DNA of 63,606 bases from Pseudomonas sp. 21 (GTDB lineage Bacteria; Pseudomonadota; Gammaproteobacteria; Pseudomonadales; Pseudomonadaceae): assembly GCF_000955805.1 (NCBI RefSeq), contig NZ_JYOA01000003.1, positions 577,333-640,938 of the forward strand, given 5' to 3'. Position numbers and translations under genes: made by a program. The notes beneath the pieces were generated by a model that saw only the letters and a program-made list of their open reading frames with translations, made no database searches and was not told the origin of the DNA. Of the stretch, positions 63,588 to 63,606 are shown piece after piece; position 1 is the first letter of the stretch; each line of letters starts with the position of its first letter.

Positions 63588-63606
63588 TGTAGGAGCGGGC
63601 CATGCC
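63588..63606. repeat. REP element, truncated by window end
   Basis: CTGTAGGAGCGGGCCATGCC at the right edge is the left arm of another GTAGGAGCG element. Confidence 0.6.

Overview
The window is about 63.6 kb of GC-rich (roughly 65%) chromosome from a Pseudomonas species. Gene content and order look like the P. aeruginosa group, but not P. aeruginosa itself; a nitroreducens/citronellolis/knackmussii-type lineage is my inference. The evidence is the complete wsp surface-sensing operon next to prfB-lysS, lptF, cadA/cadR, ppc-adk-tsaB, mexL-mexJK, plsB, ndvB and dapD in an order I recognise from PAO1. Many short dispersed palindromes (REP elements with a GTAGGAGCG end) also lie between genes. I see no rRNA, tRNA, CRISPR array, prophage, transposase or known defence system. 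Most of the window is core genome.

Layout, left to right. 1-3.6 kb is a minus-strand catabolic-type operon (AA_synth/DUF1185 protein, alpha/beta hydrolase, aldehyde dehydrogenase, flavin reductase) behind a palindromic operator. 3.8-7.2 kb holds small proteins, a chemoreceptor and a YqaA membrane protein, with a dispersed repeat at about 4.2-4.4 kb. 7.4-15.8 kb is wspABCDEFR, a Che-like pathway ending in a diguanylate cyclase. 15.9-18.6 kb is prfB, with its programmed +1 frameshift, and lysS. 19-25 kb contains a TetR regulator, a lipoprotein, a DUF1704 putative metallopeptidase, a lipid-anchored hydrolase, a macrodomain protein, and lptF with a DUF4398 lipoprotein. 25-28 kb is the cadA/cadR metal efflux pair with a MerR-type promoter. 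28-36 kb is housekeeping: ppc, adk, tsaB, DUF72, a PEP-mutase-like enzyme and rsmJ. 36-41 kb is mexL with divergent mexJK.

42.6-47.4 kb is the one clearly accessory stretch. It is a minus-strand exopolysaccharide locus with an LMW protein-tyrosine-phosphatase, a GT4 glycosyltransferase, YjbF/GfcB and YjbG/GfcC, and it carries two deletion scars. In the first, the phosphatase P-loop is fused in frame to the C-terminus of a Wza-type export protein. In the second, yjbH has lost its N-terminal half and its native start now reads the wrong frame. The locus therefore looks like a decaying capsule/EPS export system.

47.5-63.6 kb contains plsB, a glycine-zipper protein, a cold-shock gene, rlmA, dapE, ndvB, the tcdA/csdE/csdA sulfur-transfer set, dapD, a LysE exporter, an ArsC-like protein and a CPA1 Na+/H+ antiporter. 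From my memory of PAO1 order, the csp-to-ndvB block belongs elsewhere on that chromosome, so a rearrangement junction lies near 50-51 kb and another near 57 kb.

I found no convincing wholly new system. The best leads are the chimeric/decayed EPS locus, the uncharacterised DUF1185 operon with its orphan operator, and the DUF1704 protein with an HExxxH site.
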